Below, in pieces: positions 9,734 through 21,293 of a stretch of DNA of 64,000 bases. Source of the DNA: Taudactylus pleione. Taxonomy: Eukaryota; Chordata; Amphibia; Anura; Myobatrachidae. The position numbers were made by a program, and so were the translations under genes. Location of the stretch: assembly GCA_031769625.1 (NCBI GenBank), contig JAUIMM010000113.1, positions 11,876,501 to 11,940,500 of the forward strand, written 5' to 3'. How positions within the stretch are numbered: the stretch's first letter is position 1; each line of letters opens with the position of its first letter. The notes beneath the pieces were generated by a model. It had not been told where the DNA came from and searched no databases. It worked only from the letters and a program-made list of their open reading frames with translations.

Positions 9734-11646
9734 TTATGTGCAAATATAATGGGTGACCCTCATTGGTGGAGGTCAGGGCTGCCAAGTGATCATTCAGGCC
9801 CTGGGAAAGGCATTTGTGTATCAATAATGGGTGCAGGGTTTGCAGTGCACCCATATTATCTCTCCAGAGTCCTGTGTCGGCAGACATTGCAGACAGACAT
9901 CAATGGGAAAATGATGTGTCACCCATTTTCTCAGACATTCGTGCATGAGTAATAGAGAAGTCTCCAGGAACATAGCGTGGATGCCATGTTCCCGGAGACC
10001 AGCGCCTGCACAGAAGACTCTGGTGCAAAGACGTTACCAGAGTCTCCTACACTGCCTGACTACTGGGAGATGAGTGGTATTTTCCACAGCTTCACGGCAG
10101 CATGTGCCAAGCAGAGCATGGCCCTTTGAACTTGCTACCCCCTACCCTCTGGTGGAGGTGTGTTTGCTTTCAAATTAACTTTCAAACTAAAAAAAGATTA
10201 TATTTAACCAGATATGGAATGACATTGGAGGCAAATACCGATCTGCCATACAGTACTAAAATGAACGCCTAAGTAAATAAGTGATGTAAATACCTGAAAT
10301 ATTTTCTGTAAAGCTGACTTGCCTACCCTCTCGCTATAAGCTGAGAGCTCCCGCTACCCCAGAAAGTAAGAAGAATCCCCCGATTTTCCCACTGCCCTGT
10401 CAAAATTATGCACTGCGCATGAGCAAGTCGGATATGATGGGGACGGGGCCCTGGCTGCCACTGCAGGGTTGTAAAGCCAGTACTCCTGTACCGGACATGG
10501 GGCACCATTTACTAATGAAATATAACCCCTTTAGTGCTCGCTACAGGGGTTATACCATTTTTCTGTATTTAGTAAACAGCGGTAATCTTACTTGTCCTAC
10601 CTGCCCATGCTGCTCTGCCCAATCACTGCCTTCAGCCTGCTCTTCCTGTGGGACATCTCAGTGCCCCATCCAGGTGGATCTGGGGTAACTCCTTTCCTGC
10701 CAGACTCTACAGGCAGAAAACAAACTCATACTGGAGGCAGCAGTGGCCCCAGTAACCACTATGACCAGTGATGCAGCCACCGCCAGAATACCATGGATCA
10801 CACTGGGGAGCCCGCCATGCTGCCATGGTACTTCCTGTCCCTGATGGGGGCTGGTCCTCAGGAAAATGGCCGCTGCTCCTCATCTCTTGCACACAGACAC
10901 AGCCAAGGGACACCAGCTACTGCTGAAAGTCACACTCTAGTGCCTGGATCTCCAACCCCTAATGCCTGCAGCAATGTGACATGACCGGCTGTTGGTTGCT
11001 ATGGGGATGCGGAGCGCTGTCCTGTGGCAGTGGGATCGGTGCTGCTCTGTCTGCTAGGGGGGGAATCGCCTCAATCACCTCCCCTGGATCCGCCAGTGAT
11101 TGCTCAGCTGTGCTGCGATGGATCAGTGGGTGGGGGGGGGGTGTTTCTGGGTACTCGGATTAACCAGCTACATAAAATATACTTACCTTTAGATCACGCT
11201 TATTGAGGTACAGTATCTATTATTTTGATACTGTTTTACATATATATTGTTCAACTACTTTTGAACCTATATTTCACATAAATACTGTTGGTTTGCAACA
11301 AAAAACTATGTTGTAAACACAGAGATAAGAAGTGACTGTGATCATCCTATTAGGGCACCACCAAGGTGCTCATGAGCATGGACAGCAGGAGCACCTCAGC
11401 AATGACAGCGGTCACAGTGACTGCAGAATATTACTCTCTTTGCTGTTCAACTTCTTGGTGGGCCTCTGGCAGGTTGGGTTGACCTGAAGTGAACAATCCA
11501 TATTTATGATTTATATTCTGTGGCAGCAAGAGATTAGACAATGATCCGGGAGCCTCCCGCAGGATGCAGGAGGGTAGGCACCTATGATTAGTGCCTGCAA
11601 ACTTACACAGCACTTTATCTGGGCAAGCTGCTGCCAATGCCTGATA
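9734..11646. other. Unassigned region with isolated hairpins
   Basis: Clear stems are GTCTCCAGGAACAT/ATGTTCCCGGAGAC (9960-9999), AGACTCTGGT/ACCAGAGTCT (10015-10045), and a small palindromic element at about 10508-10577 with TTTACTAA/TTAGTAAA ends around ATAACCCCT/AGGGGTTAT. These look like remnants of MITEs. I find no gene; open frames at 10419, 10793 and 11584 have no domain and lie in GC-rich repeat-like DNA. Confidence 0.45.
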
Positions 11647-12037
11647 CATACCTGCCGACTCTCTGGCTGTTCCTTCCGGGAGGGAGCAGCCAGATCAGCA
11701 GGATGGGGGATGAGGGGGGCGTGGCCAGGGCAAAGGGGAGTGGCCGGGAGGATGACAGGCGCTTTTGGGTGTGGCGGGGCGGGGTCACGTGATCACGTCA
11801 GTTTGGCCCCACCCCCGCTACACAATGCCGATAATATAGGTATTGTGAAGCAGGGGGCGGGGCCAAAATGACGCGAATCACGTCACCGACCCCCCGCTGC
11901 GGGGGTTGCAGGGGATTAATGCGGGGGATAGAAGGGGTGGACGGCAGCTGGGAGGATTGTCTGCCTTCCCAGGAGGTCGGGAGCGGCACCTGATTTTCGG
12001 GAGGCTCCCGACCAAATCGGGAGGGTAGGCAAGTATG
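11647..12037. mobile_element. 391-bp hAT-type MITE with perfect 8-bp TSD
   Basis: The termini CATACCTGCC and GGCAAGTATG are inverted, and are flanked by perfect GCCTGATA copies (11639-11646, 12038-12045). The centre is a large imperfect inverted repeat (11784-11886) with TTTGGCCCC and ATCACGTCA blocks. No coding sequence; the 8-bp duplication supports hAT. Confidence 0.88.
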
Positions 12038-12045
12038 GCCTGATA

Positions 12046-12340
12046 GAGACACTTGAACTGTCATCAGCATGATTTTTCTCTAACTTATTGAAGCAGTACA
12101 AAAAACTAAAAATTCTGCAGATTTTCTCTAATCGTAGATTGGTTACAGAATCTACAGTAGCTAAATTTAAAAAAGTTGAACAATCTCAAAGACAATGGAG
12201 CTTTAGAATATTCAAGAATAATGACTGCACTGGTACCAAAAATGTATTTGATGAACGTTATGCTCTCTATTGTCAAACAGGAGTCTTGTTTAATCATACC
12301 AATCATAGGTTTATTTAAAACATACATAAACATTTTTACT
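12046..12340. other. Unassigned sequence
   Basis: Overlapping open frames on both strands (12088-12333) have no recognisable domain and no supporting splice or start context. Confidence 0.4.
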
Positions 12341-12770
12341 GTGCGTGCATGGTGATTACGGATGCATTGTGGAATCTATCGCAGAGTGAGTGACAGGCTA
12401 TGAGCTTTTGGGGGTGGTGATGGGGGAGTGGTTGGAGAAACACAGGCGTGCCTTTCCGTTTGAACGCCGTTGCATGGGCATGCATAAAATAGCCACTGTG
12501 ATTGCCTACACTGCTTGAGTACTCACTGCATGCGACGAGACTTGCAGTTTCTGCATATGGTCAGACCTGCTGTAATTGTGCGAGATGGGCCGATGTTCTC
12601 CGATGTTACCAATGTATACACAGGACTGTGAGGTATTACAAATGTGAGAAAACAGTAGTGGGCATCTCTATACTGGATGAGCTGTGGCAGGCATTAGTAT
12701 ATTATCGCAGATTCATTGCGTGCGATTACGCAGCTGAAATAGCAGGTGCGATCCATGCTGAATCAGGCCC
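12341..12770. mobile_element. Harbinger-type MITE, right part only
   Basis: It ends in GCTGAATCAGGCCC. Its interior resembles the complete element at 34634-35147, for instance AACGCCGTTG followed by GGCATGCAT and TAGCCA. The left end was not found, so the element is truncated or diverged. Confidence 0.6.
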
Positions 12771-12784
12771 TTAATTTGTTACGT

Positions 12785-13520
12785 ACAGATGTGTCCTCTC
12801 ACTGTGGCTCTAGTTGCGGCCAATAGCCCAGGTCTGGGCCAACTGGTAGCAACAAACTACATTGCTAGCTTGTACTGAACTATATGACGTGTGACAGTTG
12901 TATATCTGTGTGCTGCTGCCTCTGAATCTGTATATGAAGTGCTATGATGCAGCAGCCGCAGATGTTTCTTACACCAAGTTCCGTTGTGCGTCATCTGAGA
13001 CTTTCTACATGTTAAAAACTAATTCCTGTTGCTAAAGTCGCAGCCCAGTGAATATTGAAAGCAGTCTGTGAATGTTGAATGCGAGATTTCGCAAACTTCA
13101 AACAAAATATGTAAAATTGTGGTCTATTTACGATTGTTTCATGAACATGTACATGGCCATCAAACTTATGAAATTCAACTGCATTTTCAACCAGTTCAAC
13201 ATTTTTTGCAGGTGAAGCTCCTTCGGTCAGATTGCGGAAGATGAAGCTTGCCGTAGCCTGACCGGGTGCTGGTTACTTCAGAGGCCAGAAATCTGCCAAC
13301 GCAGACCTTGGCCTTGCCCCTCCCAGAAAATGAGGGTGACACGCCCACGTTTCCGGGAACGTGACCAGCCACTTCCTCGCCACGCCCCCCAAACGCCGCA
13401 ACATGTCAATCATGCTGCGGCTTAAGGGGGTCTGTGAGCGGGTCCTGCGCAGATGCAGAGCCCTAACCATCGGAGATGTTCGTTCATCATTGGAAGAACT
13501 TACATCTATGAATCAGGCCC
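12785..13520. mobile_element. Harbinger-type MITE remnants, right end at 13520
   Basis: The right end ATGAATCAGGCCC closes the block. The first about 250 bases resemble 3825-4191. A GC-rich part contains GGTCAG..CTGACC and GCCGCAACATG..CATGCTGCGG stems. No left end or TSD was found, and two elements may be juxtaposed. Confidence 0.5.
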
Positions 13521-15641
13521 TGTGTTGGGTGAAGTATTGCGTCATCCACACCATCTATATGCCTATGACATATTGAGCTTAAAGCAATGCGTGACAGCAT
13601 ATCTCCACAACATCACAGGGAATATTAGGTTTCCTGAGCCCGGAGGTGAGCGCAATCTTACCTGTGGCATAAAATGGGTGCTGACATTTTGTTACTACAG
13701 TCTACTCCGATACTTTTGTGGAAGCTTTTTCTCTTCCACTAACTTCAATTAAAATCCTAACGCTGAGCTTTGCAGTTCCAGAATTACTTTAATGTGAGCA
13801 CAAGTATATTTTGCATTGCTGCAATATAATACACACAGCCGTTTTTTTTTTCATTTGTTAATTATTGTTAGTTTATACTTGTTTTTACCATTGGATGTAT
13901 CTTGCAACCTCCATTATCATACAACAGAGCTATTTAGTAATAAAGGCGTCTTTATGTAGGATCCCTCATCTGACAACCCCACTTCCATGAAATATAAAGC
14001 CAATCTCAGATGTGAAAGGTCAGCAGTTCTTCCTCTTTTCTGAAATATTAAAGAGCAGATTATATTTACTGCAAATCCAACACATCTACAGCAAGATGTC
14101 AAATCACCAGCATGTTTTTAGTATCACATTGCAAAACCTGGAAACGAATGTGTAAACACAGATTTATTGTCTGTTTCTCTTTGAAAACTGAAGACAAATC
14201 TGTTGGCTGTGCTACTAGTTCGGAACATTGATTATGTGATTAAACCAAATTTCACAACAACAGTAATAATAGTAATAATAATATTGACACCACATATTTG
14301 GCAAGGGACTGGTTTTAGTCTGTTTCTGAGTAATCTATTGTAGGGATGCAGTAAACATTTTAAGCATTACTGTTTGTAAATGTTGGTTGTTAAGAAATAA
14401 AATAAAACAAATGTATACACTTGTTGCTGCCGGCAACAGGAGACCACTTGTAGACCTGGGTGTCGGACGGACGCCGGTCACCTCACAGCCGCCATTTGGC
14501 CCCGTGTGCTAGGAGGTTCTTGCGGCTCCACTGGTCGTTGCCACGCTGCTCTGGGGGACTTGCACTACAGCTAACGCTGGTTCCAGCACAAGCTCCGGCG
14601 CACTAAAAGTGTCAGCCAGACGTCTCTACATACCAAGTTATTGCTGGACACTCTCAGCACCAATGTGTGTATTATAGTGGTGAGCATTTGCATCTCATTA
14701 TTTACCAATTGACTTAAATCAAGATTCAAGGATAATTGTGGGACTATTATACATTATGGATACTTTTCAATGGTCCTAAGAGTTGTTGCAACAACTATAT
14801 TATTGTGATTTTACTTGTATTCAAGAGTTACATTCTATTTATATTATTATATATTATTATATGTTATTGTATGTTCAATAAATATTTTTTTATATAAGAT
14901 TCAGAGAGGCTTAGGTGATGTCCAATCAATCAAGTATTTATAATTCACACAGCCACAGCAGCGCAACTTTTTCTTTCTAGTTTACTGGATGTAGTTTTAT
15001 GTCAGATCAGCAACCGACATTAAGTTTTGCAGCGCTGTGTCCTGTGATATTGATACATCTATTATTCCACAACTATTCTTTTTCAATTATTTAGTAGTGT
15101 TCATTTGAGCACCAGGAAAAACTGAGGATGTCTGGTTGACAAGCCTCAGATTATTCATTTAACACTAATGTTGCCATTTTCAATATGTTGACATGTCATA
15201 TGTTGACATTTTGTCCATGTCCAAATTTTCCAGATATCGACATGTTAGACATTGCCATTTTTAACCATGCCAATATCATACATGTCTGTTGCTGACATGA
15301 TGAATGTTCACATAGTGATTGCCGACATACTGACTGAATACACATAATAATACAGCCATATATCTTGTCCTGCTATTCCCCGGCAGGGCTGGCAACAGAA
15401 ATGTTGGAACCTGATACACTGATGTTTTGAAGACCCCTTTCCATGACACCCCCCCCCCTGCTATCCCCAGTAGCTATATGTTGTGCAATTAGAGATAAGC
15501 AATTCCATTATACAGAAATCCACCTGAAGTCTCGGTTCAGGTGTTTCGGACAAATTCAGGTCCGAAAATGAGACAAAACACAATTTTCCTGGAAATTTGG
15601 AATCTGAAGCTTATAGACTAAAAAATATCTGTTGTACTTAC
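13521..15641. other. Unassigned, gene-free stretch before the Harbinger element
   Basis: It contains an AAT/AATA-rich microsatellite near 14264-14283, an AT-rich stretch near 14830-14895 and a zone (15170-15330) with repeated TGTTGACAT-like words. I see no protein domain, splice-linked frame or clean element ends. Confidence 0.45.
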
Positions 15642-16685
15642 AAAGGCCCTCATTCAGAGCCGCTCGTTAACAGCAGTACGCTCGTTGCGTTCCGATGTTG
15701 ACTAACCGCGCATGCGTCGATGTAACACTGCGCATGTGCGTACGGCAGATTGCGAGCTTATTTTGACTCGATCGTACAATAGCGTACAGGAAGTGACATG
15801 TCCAATGTGATTGACAGAACAGGGCGTTTTTGGGTGTTGACGGGGGTGGAGATGGAAAAACGCAGCGTGGCGAGGCGTTTTTGGGGCGTACATACATTAG
15901 CAGATGCGAACGTAAAATGTGTTCGGACCGACTCATACGTCACTGGATGATCCTCTTTCCCTTCAAAATGCTCGCACAGCTTAGGGTCTGGATTACTCGA
16001 CCACATTGGCGATGGCCTTCTCCTCCGTCCCGGCACTCCACGATGTTGCAGCGATTAATCGCGGTTGGTCAGAACAGCAATTAGTGTTGGATTGAAAACC
16101 GGCTTGGTATGTGTTTTGAAAGCAGTTTTTTGGGTTAGCACAAAGTGTACGCAGGTGGAAATCATAGCTGCTAATGTCAGGATTACACAATCAATTTGCG
16201 TACATTTTGGAGGGTTTATTTTGGCCTCAATTTGTTGGTTTGGGCCTATTGTAACAAAAATGTCATCATTTTTTTTTTGTTTTTACCTTTTTCTTTTGGC
16301 CTGGTGAATTTGCATCGTTATGTAAATTTTTAAACGTTCCTTAAAGAGCCCTTTTTGTTAATTCATGTAAAATGTGGTTTTTGCACGTTTTTGCCTTTTG
16401 GCCCAGGATTAAATGTAACCCATTTTGACAATAATGTGAGAATACAATTGCAGACTTTTTTTTTAATTTTATTGCTCCAACAAAAACTAAAATAAAAAAC
16501 AGATTGTAGAAAAAGATTTTTTGCAGGGTTCATTCCCAAAGTTACAATAATTGGGCCAACAGAAAAGTTTGATGAAACGTAAAACACAAAATTAAAAACA
16601 ATTCACAAGAAAGGAGAGGGAAGTTTTGTCCAGAAAGGAATATGAGCCAAGCACAGAAGGAGTGTGGGGAAATTAGCCATTGCTA

Positions 16686-17971
16686 TCACCGTTTTTTCAC
16701 CCGTTTGGCTGGGGGAGGGAGGGCGCCAGACCGGGTCCGGGATGTCATCGGGCTGGCCTGTCCAGAGGCAGATGTTGTGGCCTCTGGACTAGGCACAGGG
16801 CTAGGCACATTTGGAGGATTGGCTGATGTTGTGCCAGAGGTGGAGGATCCTGATGTTCCGGCAGGAAGGGAGGTCGGCTCCACCATGTGCTGGCGAACGA
16901 GCTGCTCCAGGGCATTGGCGATGCGGATGTTGGCCCTGGTATTTTCCGCCAGGGCCTGACCAATGGTCACGTTGGCCGCCGCATTTTGCTCCAGGGCCTC
17001 AGCCACCCGTATCAGACTGGCGTCCATCCTCTGCAGAATCTCCGTATGGAAATCCGATTTGAAATTGAGTTCTGTGAGGAGGGCCACTGCCTGCGAGGGG
17101 GATTGCCCTGGACTGGCTTCTGCAGGGTCCTCAGCCGGATGTACTGGTTCCTCCCCTGCAGAGCCAGCAGAAATTCTGCGGCCAAGGCTCCCCTCTGGAG
17201 CAGACTCATCCGCCTGTGTCTCTGTTGGAAAAATGAGAAAAGAGTCACATTAGAATCTACATATTGGCAAAATAACATTTCAGAGTTGGTGACATCACAA
17301 TATTTACCTGGGACAACATGAGGAGCCGCAAAGTCTGGCATGTCCGTATCCATGTTGGACACGCCAAACACCTCCACAGGCTGCACACACCCCTGTGCCA
17401 GCTCTTCTAAATCGGTCAACTCCAATGACACAGGGGTGGGACCCCCACCTGTCCCCCTTGCATGCCTAGCCCTGTCCGCCAGTTTTTGCTTTAGGCGATA
17501 TTTAAAGTCGCCCCATCTGTGGGATAAAATTGGAACCATTATCCTTTTGTTTAAAATGGGGTTTGTTTTTAGGGGGGGCAAGTGTTTACTTACCGCCGTT
17601 TGACATCCCGGGCTAGACGGACATAATCACCCACCCTATTGACAGCAACGGCTACCTCTTCCCACATTCTCCACTTCTGGCTTGTACTCATATTCCTGTC
17701 TGCCTGTGGCAGGATGTCCACACAGTTCTGTATCAAAACCTCCATCTCCTTTCTTGTGAATTGTGGCTGCCTTTTCTTTTTGGCAGCTTTGCCCGGAATA
17801 CTGGGCCCAGCAGCCTCTTCCATGTCATCCTCCTCACCTATTTGTGTAAATATGCAGAATTTTCAACTTCACAACTTGCCCAATATTATGTTTCAAATTA
17901 ATCATTGAGACAAAATGCATGAAATACTTACCGCCTGACTGTTGGCCATTGTTTCCCTGGTCTGTAGCCAT
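16686..17971 (-). CDS. Harbinger Myb/SANT-like accessory protein, 4 exons, 342 aa
   Basis: Exons by eye: 17932-17971, 17594-17837, 17308-17516 and 16686-17221. All introns are GT-AG and the joined frame is open, 342 codons plus stop. The start ATG is at 17971, within MATDQGNNGQQ. The Myb/SANT-like trihelix (about residues 35-115) spans exons 2 and 3 and includes QFTRKEMEVLIQNC, QKWRMWEEVAVAVN and DVKRRWGDFKYRLKQKL. An acidic and proline-rich middle follows, then a coiled-coil-like helix (RMDASLIRVAEALEQ) and a basic tail PPPAKRVKKR that could be a nuclear signal. In this superfamily such proteins bind the transposon ends and import the transposase; that role is inferred here. No disabling mutation seen. 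Confidence 0.85.
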
Positions 17972-18480
17972 GTCTGAGCTCCAAACAAGAAATACACTAG
18001 AATTTTAATTGTGTTTCGTGACGTATTTATACATGCGTCCTTATTTTGCGGCCGCATCATTGATTGTGTGTTCCTATGATCCCTCCTTAATTTGTGCGGG
18101 AAACTAAACACTATTTATGGCTTGGTGTGTCTCGAGTCGAGCTGGCGTTTTTGGATTGTTGGAGGTTACCTTGGTCGGAGTTTCTTGTTTGCGGATTTTG
18201 AATTTGGCGTTGTAGGGAGTTTATTTTGTTTGCTATAGTTGCGTTTTTATTTTCCGGCCGATTTTTTGTTGGTGGTTTTTTTGGCCTCGTTTCTTGATTT
18301 GGTAAGTTTTGGGAAGTCTAACTTTGGTTCAATTTGTGTCTCCTTCTTTTTCATATTTTTCTAAAGTTTTTTTTTCCTAATTTCCTCTCTGTTAGGTTTT
18401 TATTTGTTTCGGCCCCAAAGACCTTTTGATCGGGAATCTTATATATTAGCTCTTGGTAAGTCCATTTTTTTACTTCTATT

Positions 18481-19118
18481 TGCGAACTAATTAGCGCATT
18501 TTTATCTGTTTGTACAGTGACTTGTATTTGCGAACTAATTAGCGCATTTTTATCTGTTTGTATAGTGACTTGTATTGGCGAACTAATTAGCGCATTTTTA
18601 TCTGTTTGTACAGTGACTTGTATTTGCGAACTAATTAGCGCATTTTTATCTGTTTGTATAGTGACTTGTATTGGCGAACTAATTAGCGCATTTTTATCTG
18701 TTTGTATAGTGACTTGTATTGGCGAACTAATTAGCGCATTTTTATCTGTTTGTATAGTGACTTGTATTGGCGAACTAATTAGCGCATTTTTATCTGTTTG
18801 TATAGTGACTTGTATTGGCGAACTAATTAGCGCATTTTTATCTGTTTGTATAGTGACTTGTATTGGCGAACTAATTAGCGCATTTTTATCTGTTTGTATA
18901 GTGACTTGTATTGGCGAACTAATTAGCGCATTTTTATCTGTTTGTATAGTGACTTGTATTGGCGAACTAATTAGCGCATTTTTATCTGTTTGTATAGTGA
19001 CTTGTATTTGCGAACTAATTAGCGCATTTTTATCTGTTTGTATAGTGACTTGTATTTGCGAAATAATTAGCGCATTTTTATCTGTTTGCATAGTGACTTG
19101 TATTTGCGAACTAATTAG
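18481..19118. repeat. 48-bp tandem array, about 13 copies, between divergent genes
   Basis: The unit starts GCGAACTAATTAGCGCATTT and ends GTGACTTGTATT. Copies differ mainly at GTACAG/GTATAG and TTTGCG/TTGGCG. Each unit contains CTAATTAG, a TAAT-type palindrome flanked by GCG and CGC. The array lies between the upstream ends of the Myb gene (-) and the transposase (+), so it may contain promoter or transposase-binding sites. Because 48 is divisible by three, both strands show long open frames (18517-19191 and 18351-19091), which I regard as by-products. Confidence 0.93.
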
Positions 19119-19479
19119 CTCAATTTTAAATGCTTATTCATCCTGTAAAATTGTTTGTGTTTTCCCTTTCGCATTTTTTGCTTACATGTGACCCCAATTT
19201 GACGTACTGTTCGTTTTGCTCGTTGGCCAAATGTGTGTTTCGCCTATTTTATGTTTTGTCTTGCACCAAATTTACAAACATAAATGCACAGACTAAACAG
19301 ATTTTATTTAATATTGGGAATATTTACAGTTTGGACGTATCATGAGAATACCCCGGCATGTAAGCAGCAATGGATGGTATCATCAAGCTAAGTTGTTTTA
19401 ATTTTATTTTGGGGTGGGTAAAAAGCCTTACCTTCAAATCTTGCCATTTCAGGTTGATCTGGGTCGGATTGTTCTGGCC

Positions 19480-20601
19480 ATGCTCCCGGAAGCCGACCAA
19501 CCTCAATCTCGTCTTAGGTGTAGGCATCGTAGGCGTGCAAGGCCCCAGATATTTCGAACACGTGTCACCCTTTTTGGAATGCCCGATGATGAGGTTTTAA
19601 GACGCTACCGTCTTCCTCCCAAAATCATCATAGACACTCTCTCATTAATAGAGAGTGATCTTGAGCGGCAAATTGACAGTCCTACAGCAATACCACCACT
19701 TACGCAATTTATGGCGGTGTTACATTTCTGTGCCTCAGGATCGTTTCAAACAATGGTGGGAATAGTGGCGGGCATCTCACAATCCTCCTTTTCCAGGATC
19801 CTGAGGGCAGTGATGGAGGCCCTTTTCAAGCACCTCCATCATTTTATTAAAATGCCTTTGGATATGGGTGCCCTTAGCGTGGCCAAGGCCAATTTTTACC
19901 AAATAGCTGGCTTCCCACACATCATAGGGGTTGTGGATGGTACTCACATACCACTTCAGCCTCCAGCATGGCTGGAGGCCATATTTCGCAACCGTAAACA
20001 CTATCACTCCCTGAATGTAATGGTGGTATGTGATGCCTCCCTCCAGATCCTGTCCCTGAATGCAAAATTACCAGGAAGTGCACATGACTCCTTCGTCATC
20101 CGGCAATCAGGGATATGGCACAAATTAACCAACCTATAAGCTGGTGATGCATGGCTTCTGGGTAAGTGGAGACCTTTAGTACATAACAATGTTAAGCTTG
20201 ATACACAGTGATCCTGATGTTGTCTATTCTTTTTCACAGGAGACAGTGGCTACCCTTGCATGCCCTGGCTGCTCACTCCTTATTTGGCTCCCACACCAGG
20301 CCCACAAAGTGAGTTTAATACCGCACTTACAGCCACCAGGCAAGTGGTGGAGCGCTGTATCGGCCTTTTAAAAGGCCGATTCAGATGCCTCCACTGCTCT
20401 GGTGGCGAGCTCATGTATTTGCCGGATATGGTTTCGAAAATTGTGGTCCTGTGTGGGATATTTCACAACATCGCCATAAGGAGTGGTGTCCCAATGCAGC
20501 CAGAGGATGCCTTACCTGAGGATGGCCCCCCCGAGGCTGGTCGGAGGTCAGTATGTGGGGGGGCCATACGCGATGATGTGGTGGCCAGATTTTTTAGGTA
20601 A
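19480..20601 (+). pseudogene. Harbinger DDE transposase (HARBI1-like), one in-frame stop
   Basis: Exon 1 (19480-20161) and exon 2 (20240-20601) join in frame at GT-AG. The ATG at 19480 precedes the basic segment RCRHRRRARPQIFR and the helical DEVLRRYRLP typical of this family. DDE residues are visible: Asp in GVVDGTH (about 19935), Asp in GSAHDSF (about 20085) and Glu in VVERCIGLLKGRFR (about 20349). WLLGDSGYP spans the splice. A TAA at 20137-20139, after WHKLTNL, interrupts an otherwise open 374-codon frame, so the encoded protein would lack the catalytic Glu. The usual role is cutting at the terminal repeats with 3-bp target duplication. An upstream exon feeding the acceptor at about 19452 cannot be excluded. 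Confidence 0.88.
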
Positions 20602-21293
20602 TTATTGACCAAACAACAGTGTTTATACCCAATGTGTTACGATTCGTTTGCGTTCATCTTTTTTTTTAATAATTTTTTCCCCATCTTCTGTTTGTTTGCA
20701 TAATCTTTGGCACTCCCACGATGACTACTTCTTGCTACCCTTCAAAAACCTTTATGTGGAAACTTGTGGAATATATTATGTAACCCATATTGCAACGCCA
20801 TATTTGTGGAATCATGTGGGCATGGACCTTCGTCAACCAGTTCTTGATTTGTTGCGTGTTTGTTTCCTGTTTTTGGTATGTGGTGTATTTCTGATTATCA
20901 CTGTGTGTTTTGTTTGTGAGTGACCACTTTGTTTTTTGATTTATGTTGTGAATAAATTTTTTGAGAGTGTAATTTGGTTCCTTTTTGGGCACGTTAGAAG
21001 CAAGTGTAACCAGGCTCACAAACGTTACATTTGCCTAAGGGGTAACCCAGTAATGAAGCAAGTTGAGCTAAAATGTAATATGTTTTCGGGGTACAACCCA
21101 ACACACCAAGGAATCCTGTACAATCAGTTGGCTTCGTAAGATCGGCCTAAGCAGCTTGCACACCAAATAGGAACCTGTAAAATGTTGTAAACTATAATGT
21201 TGCCCACCCCAAAAAAGGAAAATGACATTGGTACTGGTAGGTGACTTGCTCCCGCATACGGGCCACACACTGACATATTTCAGCCCGACGCCT
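20602..21293. other. Non-coding part of Harbinger element
   Basis: 3' flank of the transposase. An AATAAA lies near 20950 on the + strand and could end the transposase transcript. The open frames here have no recognisable domain. Confidence 0.45.

Noticed and set aside
15667..16190. Several overlapping frames in the left arm of the Harbinger element
   Set aside because: Overlapping on both strands, no domain, no splice link to the known genes of the element.
18351..19191. Open frames of 224 and 246 codons on opposite strands with a 16-residue repeat
   Set aside because: Both arise from the 48-bp tandem array (48 is a multiple of three); two overlapping antisense repeat proteins are implausible.
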